This document shows, one piece after another, positions 1 through 8,876 of a stretch of DNA of 64,000 nt. Both the position numbers and the translations under genes were made by a program. Every line of letters begins with the position of its first letter. Within the stretch, counting starts at the first letter, position 1. The notes under the pieces were generated by a model that saw nothing but the letters and a program-made list of their open reading frames with translations, was not told where the DNA came from and did no database searches. The stretch lies in NCBI GenBank assembly GCA_023266115.1, contig JAHFRU010000009.1, forward strand, positions 1 through 64,000, read 5' to 3'. The stretch is from Gammaproteobacteria bacterium (GTDB lineage: Bacteria; Pseudomonadota; Gammaproteobacteria; VBWC01).

Positions 1-72
1 GCCCGGGCGGCCTGGCGAAGGCATTGGTAGCCGCCCTGTCTGCTCTGTTGCCCAACCTCGTGGTCGTCCCAT
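1..72 (-). CDS. IS30-family transposase, N-terminal fragment (partial)
   Basis: The frame from the ATG at 70-72 reads MGRPRGWATEQTGRLPMPSP and continues off the left edge. The GRPRGW start and the following basic, proline-rich stretch with a second GRP motif match the N-terminus of IS30-type transposases, just before their helix-turn-helix. A very strong ribosome binding site (AGGAGGTG) lies 5 nt upstream of the ATG. Only about 24 codons are visible, so the DDE catalytic domain cannot be assessed. Identification rests on remembered family similarity. Confidence 0.6.
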   Translation of the reverse strand, partial: MGRPRGWATEQTGRLPMPSPGRPG

Positions 73-119
73 CCAACACCTCCTGTATCGAGATGTTGCA
101 ACGATCGGTTGAATCCGCC
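1..119 (-). mobile_element. 5' end of an IS30-family insertion sequence (cut by window edge)
   Basis: Read on the minus strand, a transposase N-terminus starts at 72 and runs off the window. Upstream of it lies an imperfect terminal inverted-repeat-like sequence at about 95-118 (TGTTGCAACGATCGGTTGAA on the plus strand), which I recognise as the type of end carried by IS30-family elements. The element boundary is therefore near 119. The other end and any target duplication are outside the window. Confidence 0.6.
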
Positions 120-211
120 ATGACATCCTTGATCCGTACAGATCCCTCCCTCGGCGCTGCGCTTTGCCGGTTATATGCGCGGAAACATCTTTATTTATTG
201 ATCTTGGTCAA

Positions 212-982
212 TTACTCCGGAGTTACCGCTACTTTTGTTGCCGTCCAGGCATATCGTGGCTGTGAAAAACCGCTGAACACGCTGGTAAGTTCACCGACGA
301 AATTTGCGGGTATTCCATGATTCGTGAACAAGCGCCGTTGTTCTGCCGTTTCCCGGTCACCCTGGTTGACAACGAACATCAACCCGTCGGGAAGCAGCCG
401 TGACCATGCGTGCTGCAGGAGCATATCCGGCTGATAAAAACGCCTGGGCAGGCGCCATGCATGCAGTGCTGCCGGCATGACGAAAGGCAGAAACCACGTG
501 ATACAGGCGTAGGAGCCGTCGACGCCGAGCAGCGATCGCGGAAAATATCGGCAGCCAGGATATCGGTGACACATGAATTCCGCATGCGCACGCCGCGTTG
601 CCAGCGTCCAGTAGCGGCGATGCGCATCGATTTCCACGCCATCCCACTGGCGGTTCGTGGCTGTAGCGAGCGCCGGTAAGTAACTCCAGCTGCTGGCGCC
701 TATATCGAGCCCGCGACCGACAGGCTTGTCGGTTGGCAAGTGGCGGTCGAGAACATCGAGAATGTAGAGGTTGAAAAGTAATTCTTTCGGCGTGCAGTGG
801 CTGGTCCAGGTGCCGACGGGGTATCGGTCGGCGAGCTCCTGGAAGCGATCCAGCTGTCCGGGAGAGAGCGTGCGGATCAGCCGTTCGACGGTGGCGATAT
901 TGCGCTTGATCACCGGTAACGAGGCGGTCAGCGTATTTTGCAGACGCCAATCGATCTCGCGTCGTAATGTACCCAGGTCCAT
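212..982 (-). CDS. Class I SAM-dependent methyltransferase-like protein
   Basis: A 256-residue cytoplasmic protein with no signal peptide. The N-terminal half is helical. A glycine-rich LDIGASSWSYL motif followed by an acidic DGVEID segment resembles motifs I and II of Rossmann-fold SAM methyltransferases, and the later LLPDGLMFVVNQGD segment fits the post-motif strand. I chose the internal ATG at 982 (MDLGTLRREI) over the ORF start 36 nt upstream because the helical domain begins there. The substrate is unknown. It stands alone between the IS30 end and the divergently oriented cupredoxin gene. Confidence 0.6.
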   Translation of the reverse strand: MDLGTLRREIDWRLQNTLTASLPVIKRNIATVERLIRTLSPGQLDRFQELADRYPVGTWTSHCTPKELLFNLYILDVLDRHLPTDKPVGRGLDIGASSWSYLPALATATNRQWDGVEIDAHRRYWTLATRRAHAEFMCHRYPGCRYFPRSLLGVDGSYACITWFLPFVMPAALHAWRLPRRFYQPDMLLQHAWSRLLPDGLMFVVNQGDRETAEQRRLFTNHGIPANFVGELTSVFSGFSQPRYAWTATKVAVTPE

Positions 983-1295
983 GGGGCAAATATACCGTTG
1001 ATTTCCCGCCGAAGACAAAGAGAGTTGATTGTTGCGACACAGCGATGGTTCGCCGACTGGTATACTCGCACCCCTGTATCGGGTTATGAGCGATGGTATT
1101 GCGCCGTCGGGTTAACGCTGCAGCGCCAATGGACGCGACGTCGCTGCCACGGGTGGAATCAATGATCAAGCGGTCGCGTGATCGATTGGTGCGTCGGGAA
1201 AGGTATCGCCGGATGAAATGCGTTTTGACCGCCCGTGTGGGCTGCGGCGCCTGAATATCGAACCGTTGAGTCAAACAGTAGCAGGAGACAATACA

Positions 1296-1742
1296 GTGCA
1301 CATACACGTTTTCAAGATTGTCGTCGGTTTGGTATTTCTGACGGCTTTTTCCGCCGGCTTTGCGGCAGAACACCAGATCAATATGGTCGATAATGGACCG
1401 GACGGTATCATGGTCTTCGATCCCTCGTTTCTCAAGATAAACAAGGGCGACACCGTGAAATTCGTTATCAAGGATATGGGCCACAATATTGTTTCGCACG
1501 TCGTACCTGACGGGGCGCAGACATGGAAGGGCACGGTTAACAAGGATCTCGTCGTGACGCTGGATCACGAGGGCGTATATATCGTGGAATGCGACTTGCA
1601 TACGCCGCTTGGTATGGTCGGGGTGATACAGGTGGGGAGTCCGGTGAATCTTGTCGCCGCCAAAAGTGCTGCTACGAAAATGGCGCAAGGCATGGCGATG
1701 CACGCCGAGCGGCTTGAACAGTATCTTGCGAAGGTCAAATAG
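1296..1742 (+). CDS. Pseudoazurin-like periplasmic cupredoxin
   Basis: The precursor is 148 residues with a signal peptide of about 24 residues (hydrophobic core IVVGLVFLTAF, cleavage after GFAA) and a plastocyanin-fold domain. Type 1 copper ligands are visible: His63 in the GHN motif, then Cys99, His102 and Met107. The C-x2-H-x4-M spacing is the pseudoazurin/amicyanin pattern. The C-terminal extension resembles pseudoazurin helices. I chose the GTG at 1296 because AGGAG lies 8 nt upstream and the signal peptide begins directly. Pseudoazurins carry electrons to periplasmic reductases of denitrification; no such partner is in the window, so the partner is unknown. Confidence 0.85.
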   Translation: MHIHVFKIVVGLVFLTAFSAGFAAEHQINMVDNGPDGIMVFDPSFLKINKGDTVKFVIKDMGHNIVSHVVPDGAQTWKGTVNKDLVVTLDHEGVYIVECDLHTPLGMVGVIQVGSPVNLVAAKSAATKMAQGMAMHAERLEQYLAKVK

Positions 1743-1841
1743 TGGCAGTACCGCGCCGGTCGCGCGATCTCGAGCGACGGCCGCCGGGCCGCGTGAGGCA
1801 GATCAGGTTGCCGGCGAGACCGGTGGTCCGCAGAGACGGGG

Positions 1842-2033
1842 CTATTGTCCCTCGCTTTGCGGGCGCGGCGCGCTCTTCGGTTGCGGAGTTGTATCGATAT
1901 CCTGGAAGTACATGTAGCTGTTGACGAATAGCATCAGCCTGGCCCGCCTTGCGGCGTCCGGCTCATGGATAAAGCTGGCGACTTCGCGAAAAATCCGGTG
2001 GCGCCACAGGTCCTTGCTGTTTTCCATGTCCAT
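1842..2033 (-). CDS. Small hypothetical protein (63 aa)
   Basis: A 63-residue protein starting MDMENSKDLWRHRIFREVAS, with a charged, probably helical first half and a proline-rich tail. A GAGGAAACTCC ribosome binding site precedes the ATG at 2033 by a normal spacing, the main reason to call it. It converges with the cupredoxin gene. I recognise no family. Confidence 0.5.
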   Translation of the reverse strand: MDMENSKDLWRHRIFREVASFIHEPDAARRARLMLFVNSYMYFQDIDTTPQPKSAPRPQSEGQ

Positions 2034-2249
2034 GGAGTTTCCTCGTTTGGCTGGTTAACCGAGTCCCTATCTAAACCGCGGGGTATGACACGGTGATGAC
2101 GGTTCTGTGATGGCCGCCTTAATTCTAAGGTGGCAGGCGTCTGCGTGCTGCGAACCGAAGCGCGGGTCTTGCCGTGTGGTACCAAGTGCCGGACTGATAA
2201 TTTCCGAGGTGATCGTCCTCGCGGACTTCGCCCGCATTTGGCCGGAAAG

Positions 2250-3335
2250 TCAGCCGCGCGCCAACAGCTCACGCAAATCGATGATTGCCGCATCCGCGCG
2301 CGCGACATAGTTGGCCAGCGTCAACGAATAGTTGGCAAAGATTCCGAAACCACTGCCATTCAGAATAACCGGCGAGAGCGTATATTGCTGTGTGGCTTCG
2401 AGTTCGCGGATGATTTGGCGCAGGGATACGACCGCGTTCTTTTTGCCAAGAACATCGGCGAAATCGTGTTCGATAGCAATCAGGATGTGCATCAGCGCCC
2501 AGGTAGCGCCGCGCGCTTCATAGAAGACGTCGTCCAGCTCGTTCCACGATGTTTTGACGACGATGGTCCCCGGTGTACGCGTTGCCTGACGCGCCTCGGG
2601 ATCGCCGGCAAGATCCGTATTCAGCCGGACCTGTCCAACGCTTGCGCTCAGGCGCTGGGACAGGCTGCCAAGACGTTTTTCGACGATTTCCAGATACTGC
2701 CGCAAATTGTCGGCGCGCGCATAGAATTGGGTATCTTGTCGCGACTTGTCGGCCAGGCGCATGCGATATACAGCGAGCAGGCCGATGCCGTCCCGGTAAA
2801 TCGATTCTGTTGGCGGCAGTATCCAGTTGTTGTTATTGAAATTGAATTTCGGTTCTGCCTCGCCCAGATCAGGATCTTCTGTCGACTGGGTCTGGGAGCG
2901 AGAGAAATGGTTGCGCAGCGCCGATGACGCGTCGCGCAGTATAACCAATACGCCGAATTCCCAGTTGGGGACGTTGTCCATCAGGACGCCGGGAGGTAAC
3001 CGGTCGTTGGACAGGTAACCGCCGCGTTTATCGAGCAGCGTTTCCCCAATTTTCTCAAGCGTTGACGTGAAGATATAACCGGTGACCAGCGCGTCGGCGT
3101 TACCGTCGGCGCGTTCCAGCGCGACCTGACGAACGTTGAACGGGTCAGGCTCCTTGTTCCACAGAAAGCCAAGTAGCACGATAACCAGAATGAGGGTGAC
3201 GATAATCAGCCCGCTGCTCCAGACGATGCCTTTTTCCGCCATCGTGTTCGGGCGATAGAGGCTTATTAATCGCCGAATATTTTCGGACAAGTTTTGCCAA
3301 AGCTGCTCCACACGGAACTTTACGGAATCGAACAC
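2250..3335 (-). CDS. DUF2333 family membrane-anchored protein
   Basis: A 361-residue protein with a short N-terminal cytoplasmic segment, one transmembrane helix (about residues 40-58, IIVTLILVIVLLGFLW) and a large, mostly helical periplasmic domain. The KEPDPFNV segment after the membrane helix and the long domain ending RADAAIIDLRELLARG fit the gammaproteobacterial DUF2333 family, whose function is not known. The open frame extends 87 codons upstream, but that part is arginine- and proline-rich and not protein-like, so I take the GTG at 3335 (VFDSVKFRVEQLW), where family members begin. It appears monocistronic. Confidence 0.8.
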   Translation of the reverse strand: MFDSVKFRVEQLWQNLSENIRRLISLYRPNTMAEKGIVWSSGLIIVTLILVIVLLGFLWNKEPDPFNVRQVALERADGNADALVTGYIFTSTLEKIGETLLDKRGGYLSNDRLPPGVLMDNVPNWEFGVLVILRDASSALRNHFSRSQTQSTEDPDLGEAEPKFNFNNNNWILPPTESIYRDGIGLLAVYRMRLADKSRQDTQFYARADNLRQYLEIVEKRLGSLSQRLSASVGQVRLNTDLAGDPEARQATRTPGTIVVKTSWNELDDVFYEARGATWALMHILIAIEHDFADVLGKKNAVVSLRQIIRELEATQQYTLSPVILNGSGFGIFANYSLTLANYVARADAAIIDLRELLARG

Positions 3336-3735
3336 GGTTGCCGCAACCTCTGGAGAATTTCTGTCAGTGAATAGTAATATAGGCCAGACACCGATACCAA
3401 TGCGGCGCAGGTCATCGCAGGTGCACCCAAACAGACCGATATTCCCGGGCGCCGGCGGGGGCCCTTGGTGGTATTCATCGAAACGCGTGCCGGAGCGAGT
3501 ATCAGGCCGGTCCGCGCGCCCGGTGCCAGGGCAGCGCCATGAAACGTCGTATCCGCAGTGATGGCGACGGCCCTGTCGCCGTGCCCTAGGCAGCAAGTGA
3601 TACCATTATTCGCCGGAACGTAATTCAGCCATGGACGTCGATCCGGAGCTTGCCCATGAGCCGGACACGTTCAGCGACCCGCCCGGCGATGGCCTGCACT
3701 GCATCCTTCGTGAGAACCGGACGCCCTGACGTAGA
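3336..3735. other. Intergenic stretch without a supportable gene
   Basis: Open frames here (for example an arginine-rich minus-strand frame at 3625-3933 that overlaps the next gene) lack a convincing ribosome binding site or protein-like composition. The region probably holds the upstream sequence of the DUF2333 gene. No repeats were noticed. Confidence 0.4.
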
Positions 3736-3758
3736 AAACCCGGCGCTGGGCCGGGTTT
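3736..3758 (-). terminator. Rho-independent terminator downstream of the 3795-4016 gene
   Basis: A perfect 9-bp stem (AAACCCGGC / GCCGGGTTT) with a 5-nt loop lies about 40 nt past the stop codon of the minus-strand gene at 3795. On the minus strand the second arm runs straight into a T-rich tract, as expected for an intrinsic terminator. Confidence 0.7.
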
Positions 3759-3794
3759 GTGAACGATTGTAGAACGCGCGGCGAAGCGGCGAGT

Positions 3795-4016
3795 CTAGCC
3801 CAACAGATTCGGACAACTGTCGGCTAACTCCAGCCAGTACCCCGGGTCTTTCGCCGCTCTCTGCGCGTGCAAGGGAATTGAGGAGCGATGCTCTTTTAAG
3901 TGTGCGGCGACCCGCTGGAGTTTCGAATGCCACGCCGCCAGTTCTTCGGGCGACCTGTAGGGGAGTATTCCGCGCTCGTGCAGCAAGGTCCTCGAAGTCT
4001 TGGTCGGTGAACTCAT
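3795..4016 (-). CDS. Small hypothetical protein (73 aa)
   Basis: A 73-residue soluble protein starting MSSPTKTSRTLLHERGILPY and ending WLELADSCPNLLG, with a central helical part. I preferred the second ATG (4016) to the one six codons upstream because a purine-rich GAGGATAG element lies about 8 nt before it. A good intrinsic terminator follows. I recognise no family. Confidence 0.5.
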   Translation of the reverse strand: MSSPTKTSRTLLHERGILPYRSPEELAAWHSKLQRVAAHLKEHRSSIPLHAQRAAKDPGYWLELADSCPNLLG

Positions 4017-4162
4017 TGCCTTTGCTATCCTCAAAGCGCCGTGTATTGAAATTATACCCGATTTCGGCGATTTCCGGAACCAGAGGCTTGATGGAAATCG
4101 AACCCGCCGCGTGGGTCGCCGATTACCGTCGTCGGCGCAAGAATTCGCTGGCGGACCAGAAC

Positions 4163-4648
4163 CTAGTCGTGGTGATGGTCCCCGGGTCTGTGCACGTGAC
4201 CGTGCTGCAGCTCCTCGTCGGTGGCATCGCGGATATCCAGTACTTTAACGCTGAAGCTGAGGTCGATGCCGGCCAGCGGATGGTTCCCGTCAATCGTGAT
4301 TTCGTCGTCGCCGACCTCGGTTACGGTCACGACAGCCATGCCACCGTTCGGTAGTTCGGCGTGAAACTGCATGCCTTGCGCGACCGGCTCCTCGGTCGGG
4401 AACGTGTCCCGCGGTATTACCTGTGTCTTGGATTCATCACGCATGCCGTAGGCGTGTTCGGGTGCGACCTGTACATCCAGTTCCTCGCCGGCGGTCTTCC
4501 CGGTCAAGGCGTCCTCCAGCCCCGGAATGATATTCCCGGCGCCGTGCAGATAGGCGAAGCCGCTGTTCTGGGAGCTATCGATCAGATTGCCGGCCAGGTC
4601 TGTCAGGGTGTAGTCGATCGTTACAACCTTGTTGTGCGCGATTTCCAT
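4163..4648 (-). CDS. slyD: SlyD-like FKBP-type peptidyl-prolyl isomerase
   Basis: A 161-residue cytoplasmic protein with an FKBP fold (residues 1-70 and about 125-150) split by an insert-in-flap chaperone domain, as in SlyD. Diagnostic features are the start MEIAHNKVVTIDYTLTD, the GxxxLIPGLEDAL-like IIPGLEDALTGKTAGEE segment, the AYG motif, the NHPLAG motif and a histidine-rich metal-binding tail (HGHVHRPGDHHHD). SlyD catalyses prolyl cis-trans isomerisation, acts as a chaperone and supplies nickel to hydrogenase maturation in some species. The tail here is short compared with E. coli SlyD. The gene stands alone. Confidence 0.9.
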   Translation of the reverse strand: MEIAHNKVVTIDYTLTDLAGNLIDSSQNSGFAYLHGAGNIIPGLEDALTGKTAGEELDVQVAPEHAYGMRDESKTQVIPRDTFPTEEPVAQGMQFHAELPNGGMAVVTVTEVGDDEITIDGNHPLAGIDLSFSVKVLDIRDATDEELQHGHVHRPGDHHHD

Positions 4649-4934
4649 AGGATAATTCCTGGGTATTTTGGATAAATATGCCGGTCAAGCTGGGAGTTGT
4701 TATCGGCTCCAAATATGGGACTATGGGGCACCGACCGACGCCTGCCCGGAATGGTAACACAGAAGGTTGGCGAGATTGACCATGGTTTCCCGCGAATTGT
4801 CGCTCAAGACAATGGCCGGGAGCGTAGCGATATTTTACCGGCGGAATAATCGGCCAAGCGGCCGAAAGCATTATGTATAATTTCCCGCGTCTGGCGATTC
4901 GCATCTGAACGAATTTAAAGGTGGGCAAACTGCA

Positions 4935-6194
4935 ATGACTGAAAACACCCCGGCGTTACCGGATTTTTCCCTCGCTTATTATAGCGGTGATCGCAAGACC
5001 GGTGCGATCGCCATTGTTCGCCACCGCAACGGTAAGACGATGGCGCAGCCCATGCGGAGTTCCCCTGTCACTGACAGGGAAAAGGCGTTGAAACCGCTGA
5101 TGATCGGGATGACCGAAGAGCAGCACGTCATTCTGCTTGATCCGGCTACAAAAGCGATACAGTGCCTGGATGAATTCCCGGTCGATGCGTTTCCGGCGCA
5201 CAAGTACCCTGATTCCGGCTCCAATCGTGCCTGGTACATGAATGACGGTGACAAGGAGTCCGGCAACGATACCTTGAATTGCGCGGACAAAGGATCATCG
5301 GTTACCGTCGTGGAAAACAGCGGCAGTTCAACGGCGAGGTACCTGACAACGATCTGTGTGGGTCGTGGTCATCACCAGGCCAGCTTTGTCTACCCATCCC
5401 GGCGGGCCCCGCGTGTACCGCCTACGGCGTATATCAGTAATCTCACGGACGGTACGATCACAGCGATCGGCAATGATCCGGCCAACAAGGCGACTTATCT
5501 CCGGATTATCGCGACGATCAAGCTCGGTGAAAGCGGTAAGGAAGAGCTGCCACCGGACGGTGTGCCGAACAATTCGTTTCCGCATGGCCTCGTTTATTCG
5601 CCGGTTTCGGGGAAGTTGTACATACTGAAAAATGGTTATGGCACCGTATCCGTGATCGATCCGGTCAGCAATGAAATCGAGAAGACTTTCGCCTTCAAGG
5701 GCCATAGCAACCTGCTGGTGACGCCGGGCGGACGTTTTATTATCGGGCGCGGCGCCGATCGCAAAAGTGATGCCGAACATGTCGTCGCGACGCTGACGGT
5801 ATTCGACGTCGTCAGCGAGCAGGTGGTTGATTCCGCTAAACTGCCCGACGTTTACATCAGCCAGTACTACTTTAACGCGGACGGCAGCAAACTTTATCTG
5901 ACGACCAGTAGTTCGGGTAGCGACGCTCAGCAGGCCAATTGCAAAAGTGACTGCCTGCTGATCTTTGACCTGACGGTATTACCAAAAATCAAACTGCTGA
6001 AAGAGCTCGATTTGGGGGCGCCGGCGGGATCGCTGGCGTTTTTGAACAAGAATGGCAAGACACAGTTGGTGTTTTCGTCAAATTCGGCGGAAGGTGCCGT
6101 GGCCGTTATCGACGGTGCGAGTGATACGCTACGGCAGAAAATCAGCGTCGCGGACGGGAGTCCGCATTCGCGTATTTTGTCGCTGGCGGGCTGA
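4935..6194 (+). CDS. YncE-like beta-propeller protein
   Basis: A 419-residue protein built from repeated beta-propeller blades. Recurrent motifs such as AYISNLTDGTITAI, GKLYILKNGYGTVSVIDPVSNEI and GAVAVIDGASDTL resemble the YVTN/YncE type of seven-bladed propeller. There is no signal peptide; the frame begins MTENTPALPDFSLAYYSGD. An AAGGTGG element about 9 nt before the ATG supports the start. Such propellers bind ligands or proteins, and no catalytic motif is visible. It converges with the 6271-6672 gene across a shared terminator. Confidence 0.7.
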   Translation: MTENTPALPDFSLAYYSGDRKTGAIAIVRHRNGKTMAQPMRSSPVTDREKALKPLMIGMTEEQHVILLDPATKAIQCLDEFPVDAFPAHKYPDSGSNRAWYMNDGDKESGNDTLNCADKGSSVTVVENSGSSTARYLTTICVGRGHHQASFVYPSRRAPRVPPTAYISNLTDGTITAIGNDPANKATYLRIIATIKLGESGKEELPPDGVPNNSFPHGLVYSPVSGKLYILKNGYGTVSVIDPVSNEIEKTFAFKGHSNLLVTPGGRFIIGRGADRKSDAEHVVATLTVFDVVSEQVVDSAKLPDVYISQYYFNADGSKLYLTTSSSGSDAQQANCKSDCLLIFDLTVLPKIKLLKELDLGAPAGSLAFLNKNGKTQLVFSSNSAEGAVAVIDGASDTLRQKISVADGSPHSRILSLAG

Positions 6195-6221
6195 TTGGCG
6201 CCAGGTAATGGCGCTGTTCGG

Positions 6222-6256
6222 AAGTGACGAGCGGCGCGTCCGGCCGCCCGTCACTT
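6222..6256. terminator. Bidirectional terminator between convergent genes
   Basis: An inverted repeat (AAGTGACG-A-GCGG ... CCGC-C-CGTCACTT) with flanking A and T residues lies between the stop codons of two convergent genes at 6194 and 6271. It could end transcription from both sides. Confidence 0.6.
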
Positions 6257-6270
6257 TGCCAGTAAGCGGA

Positions 6271-6672
6271 TTATTGCATGATGTTCTTGAGCGTTTGCTT
6301 GTCTGCCGGGCTCGGTTTATGGCTCAGGTTCAATACGATATTCGCGATATCGCGCGCTGCGGCGGGTGTTTTATTGTCGCTGACGACCGCCTGCAGTTTC
6401 GCTCTGTCCCCGTCGCTCGCCTTGTGATCCAGGTTTGCGATCGCGGTGGCCAGTGTGCGCTCAGCCTCGCTGGCGGACGTGTCGTTCATGATTGCCTGCA
6501 GCGCGGCTTTGCCGGACGCGTCAGGATGGTGATTGAGGTCCACCAGTATTGAGGCTATTTGCTTTATGGCTGGCGTCGCACCTTGTGCGGCGTCAGGATT
6601 GGCCAATACGAATTGACTACTGGCGAACGACAGCAGCAACAGTGTGGGCAACAGAAATTTTACGGATTTCAT
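6271..6672 (-). CDS. Secreted small helical protein, unknown family
   Basis: The precursor is 133 residues with a clear signal peptide (MKSVKFLLPTLLLLSFASSQFVLA). The mature part contains three similar segments of roughly 30 residues built around a pattern like I-L-x-L-x-H-x-x-x-A-x-x-x-x-L-x-x-I (LVDLNHHPDASGKAALQAI, IANLDHKASDGDRAKLQAV, VLNLSHKPSPADKQTLKNI). It is thus an internal-repeat protein. AGGAGG lies 8 nt before the ATG at 6672, which fixes the start over the upstream in-frame codons. No enzyme motif is visible. Confidence 0.7.
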   Translation of the reverse strand: MKSVKFLLPTLLLLSFASSQFVLANPDAAQGATPAIKQIASILVDLNHHPDASGKAALQAIMNDTSASEAERTLATAIANLDHKASDGDRAKLQAVVSDNKTPAAARDIANIVLNLSHKPSPADKQTLKNIMQ

Positions 6673-6910
6673 GTAGTACCTCCTCAAGCGATCGAGTTGG
6701 GTTCTTGGGAAAAGAACGGACGTTAATGGTATTACAAAAACCGCTGACTAGGGCTAGTTCGCCTGATTGCCGGACGATCCTGGCTTGCGGGCGGGCCGAA
6801 AACCACCATGAAATTCAGGACATAGTGAGCCTGTGGCGACGATAATTGGACAATTGGCGCGTCAATCGCCAATCTAGGGCAGCAGCTTTGACAGGTTAGG
6901 AGAACGAACC

Positions 6911-7198
6911 ATGGAAAGTAATTCCGAACGTAAAGCTCGGGGGATAGTTGAGGAAATTTCCGTAAAAAGTGAGCAGGTTGTCGAGCGGATCAAGGAGCTG
7001 ATCCGGGAAGGCAATGTGCGCAGACTGGCGGTCAAGACGCCGGCGGGACGTGTACTGGTGGAAATGCCGATGACGGCCGGCGTGTTTATCGGCAGCGTCG
7101 CGACCATACTCGCGCCGGTCGTGGTGGTGCTGGCAGCGCTGGGTGGCGTCGTTGCGGATATGAAGATTGTTGTCGAGCGTAACGGCGGCAGTGTGTGA
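6911..7198 (+). CDS. DUF4342 domain protein
   Basis: A 95-residue protein. An N-terminal amphipathic segment (ISVKSEQVVERIKELIREGN) is followed by VRRLAVKTPAGRVLVEMPM and a hydrophobic stretch (residues about 55-80), ending in a short IVVERN strand. This order matches DUF4342 proteins, small membrane-associated proteins of unknown role found mostly beside stress or regulatory genes. TAGGAGAACGAACC upstream gives a good ribosome binding site. It is a single gene. Confidence 0.75.
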   Translation: MESNSERKARGIVEEISVKSEQVVERIKELIREGNVRRLAVKTPAGRVLVEMPMTAGVFIGSVATILAPVVVVLAALGGVVADMKIVVERNGGSV

Positions 7199-7546
7199 GC
7201 CGCAGATGTTGGTCGGAATGCGGGGTCGATGGAGTCGGTGTGCCGCGCTTGTGGAGCGTGGAGGTGTGTTGATGGCCCTGGCACGTTCCGACGCCGCGGG
7301 ACCACATACCCTCGACAGCGAAGCTTGCGGCGCTGGTCGCTGAAAAGCCGGAGTTGCAGGCGTTGCGAGATATGAACGATTCTGTTCTGGTGCCCGGCGG
7401 CGGCCTGCCTGTCAGTATTGACGCCAACGTGATTGGTGGCATCGGCGTAGGTGGCGCGCCGGGCGCGCATCTCGATGAGGCTTGTGCGCGCGTCGGCCAG
7501 GCAGTGACAGAAAATCCACCGCAGGAAACCGCGCCGGAGTCGTACT

Positions 7547-7987
7547 CTACAGCCGCAAGGGCTTGACCGGTTCATTCATCCAGGCGGTGTCTTTTTTCCA
7601 GTCAATCGCCGGATCGTCTACGAATAACTCGATTTCATTACCATCAGGGTCGCGCAGATAGAGGCTTTGGCTCACCGTATGATCCGACATGCCGTCGAGC
7701 GCGTAGCCGGCCGCGATAATGCGGCCGTGAACGACGCGTAGCGCTTCCAGCGAGTCGCCGATTTTCCAGCCGACGTGATAAAGTCCGACATGCCGGCCTT
7801 GCATGGGCCCCGGTGCGGCACCCACCTCAATAAGCAACAGTTCATGATGTGTACGCCCGCCGCTGAGCAAGGCCGCCCGGCCGCCAAACAGCGTCCCGAC
7901 AAGTTTCAGGCCGACAATTTTGTTATAAAAACCCGCAGACTTTTCCAGGTCGCGGACGTAAAAAACGACATGACCGAGTTCTGCCAT
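7547..7987 (-). CDS. VOC superfamily (glyoxalase/dioxygenase-like) protein
   Basis: A 146-residue protein with two vicinal-oxygen-chelate modules. The first begins MAELGHVVFYVRDLEKSAGFYN and the second contains HVGWKIGDSLEALRVVHGRI and the typical SLYLRDPDGNEIELFVDDP ending. Candidate metal ligands are His6, a His in the second module and the Glu of IELF. The fold is shared by glyoxalases, extradiol dioxygenases and resistance proteins, so the reaction cannot be assigned. I chose the ATG at 7987, where the VOC domain begins, over the longer frame to 8047. Confidence 0.8.
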   Translation of the reverse strand: MAELGHVVFYVRDLEKSAGFYNKIVGLKLVGTLFGGRAALLSGGRTHHELLLIEVGAAPGPMQGRHVGLYHVGWKIGDSLEALRVVHGRIIAAGYALDGMSDHTVSQSLYLRDPDGNEIELFVDDPAIDWKKDTAWMNEPVKPLRL

Positions 7988-8110
7988 CGGGCGCCTCCTG
8001 ACGTAATTGTGCGCTGCTAGTGTAGGCGGAAGTCGGGTCGCAGGCACGCGTCAGTGCGATACCGACGGCAGCTTTACGACTCGGTGACCCAAGAAGGAGC
8101 GAACGAGAAC

Positions 8111-8410
8111 TTACGCGCCTTTCGTGCGGCGTCGGAAAGACCGGCGTTTGGTCATGCCGCAGCGGCAGCATTCCCAGCAGCCGTATAGCATGACTTCCTG
8201 CGGCGAGTGTACGAGCCGATTAAAGCCGGTGAGTTTGGCGGTCGTGAGATGGTAGTCGTGGCCGACGAATGTGCACAGACTGAAAAGCTCATGAATGTCA
8301 TCCAGAAGCTGTCGGGGAGCTGGTTTCCCGGATAATCGCTTCGACGAACGGCGTTTTAGTGGATCCCGGCGGCCGGGCATTTTGCGCTGTGAGTGCGAGG
8401 CAGTAGCCAT
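8111..8410 (-). CDS. Small basic protein with C-terminal Cys cluster
   Basis: A 99-residue basic protein starting MATASHSQRKMPGRRDPLKR. The C-terminus carries GCWECCRCGM followed by RRRTKGA, a CxxCCxC cluster that could bind a metal. GGAGGATCAA immediately upstream of the ATG at 8410 gives a strong start, preferred to the codon eight residues earlier. I do not recognise the family. A role in nucleic acid binding would be speculation based only on charge and cysteines. Confidence 0.55.
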   Translation of the reverse strand: MATASHSQRKMPGRRDPLKRRSSKRLSGKPAPRQLLDDIHELFSLCTFVGHDYHLTTAKLTGFNRLVHSPQEVMLYGCWECCRCGMTKRRSFRRRTKGA

Positions 8411-8434
8411 TTGATCCTCCACGAAACTCTTCAT

Positions 8435-8876
8435 CGGTAGACATTGAGTCGGTACGGTTATTAGCCATTGCGGGAGATTGTACCGAGCATCGTCGCCGAC
8501 TTATCGGCTATCGAGGGACGATCTTTATTCCGCGTCCGCGCTTCGGGTGACGGAAACCCGTCGTTCGGTGATGGGCTCAGTGTGCATCGCGAGAATTGTG
8601 CTCTGCGACGGGAATCAGCTGTCAGGGCGGGTGGGGTTCATCGGTACCGTCCGGGGGATGGGGGTGCCGGGATTCGATAAGGTGCGACGACAACGCCTGG
8701 CTTGCCATTCGAATTGTTGCCCCTTATTCTAGCGCTCGCTAGGGATCCCGGTGCGCATGGATATGTTCTGCAAACCGGGGGAGGGGTCCCTGGCAAGTTT
8801 CTGCCAGTGTCACGGTAACTTTTCAAAATCCTGGTCGTCTGGGTCCGCTTTGATTATGTAATAAGGAGGAGTTTTG
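8435..8876. other. Intergenic stretch, promoter region for flanking genes
   Basis: No frame here has a good start signal and protein-like composition. A small inverted repeat (CTAGCG-CT-CGCTAG, about 8733-8746) is present. The last part, rich in A and T, leads into the strong ribosome binding site of the small membrane protein. Confidence 0.4.

Noticed and set aside
357-1703. 448-codon minus-strand frame
   Set aside because: It overlaps the cupredoxin and methyltransferase genes and is arginine-, histidine- and serine-rich with no domain; a shadow frame.
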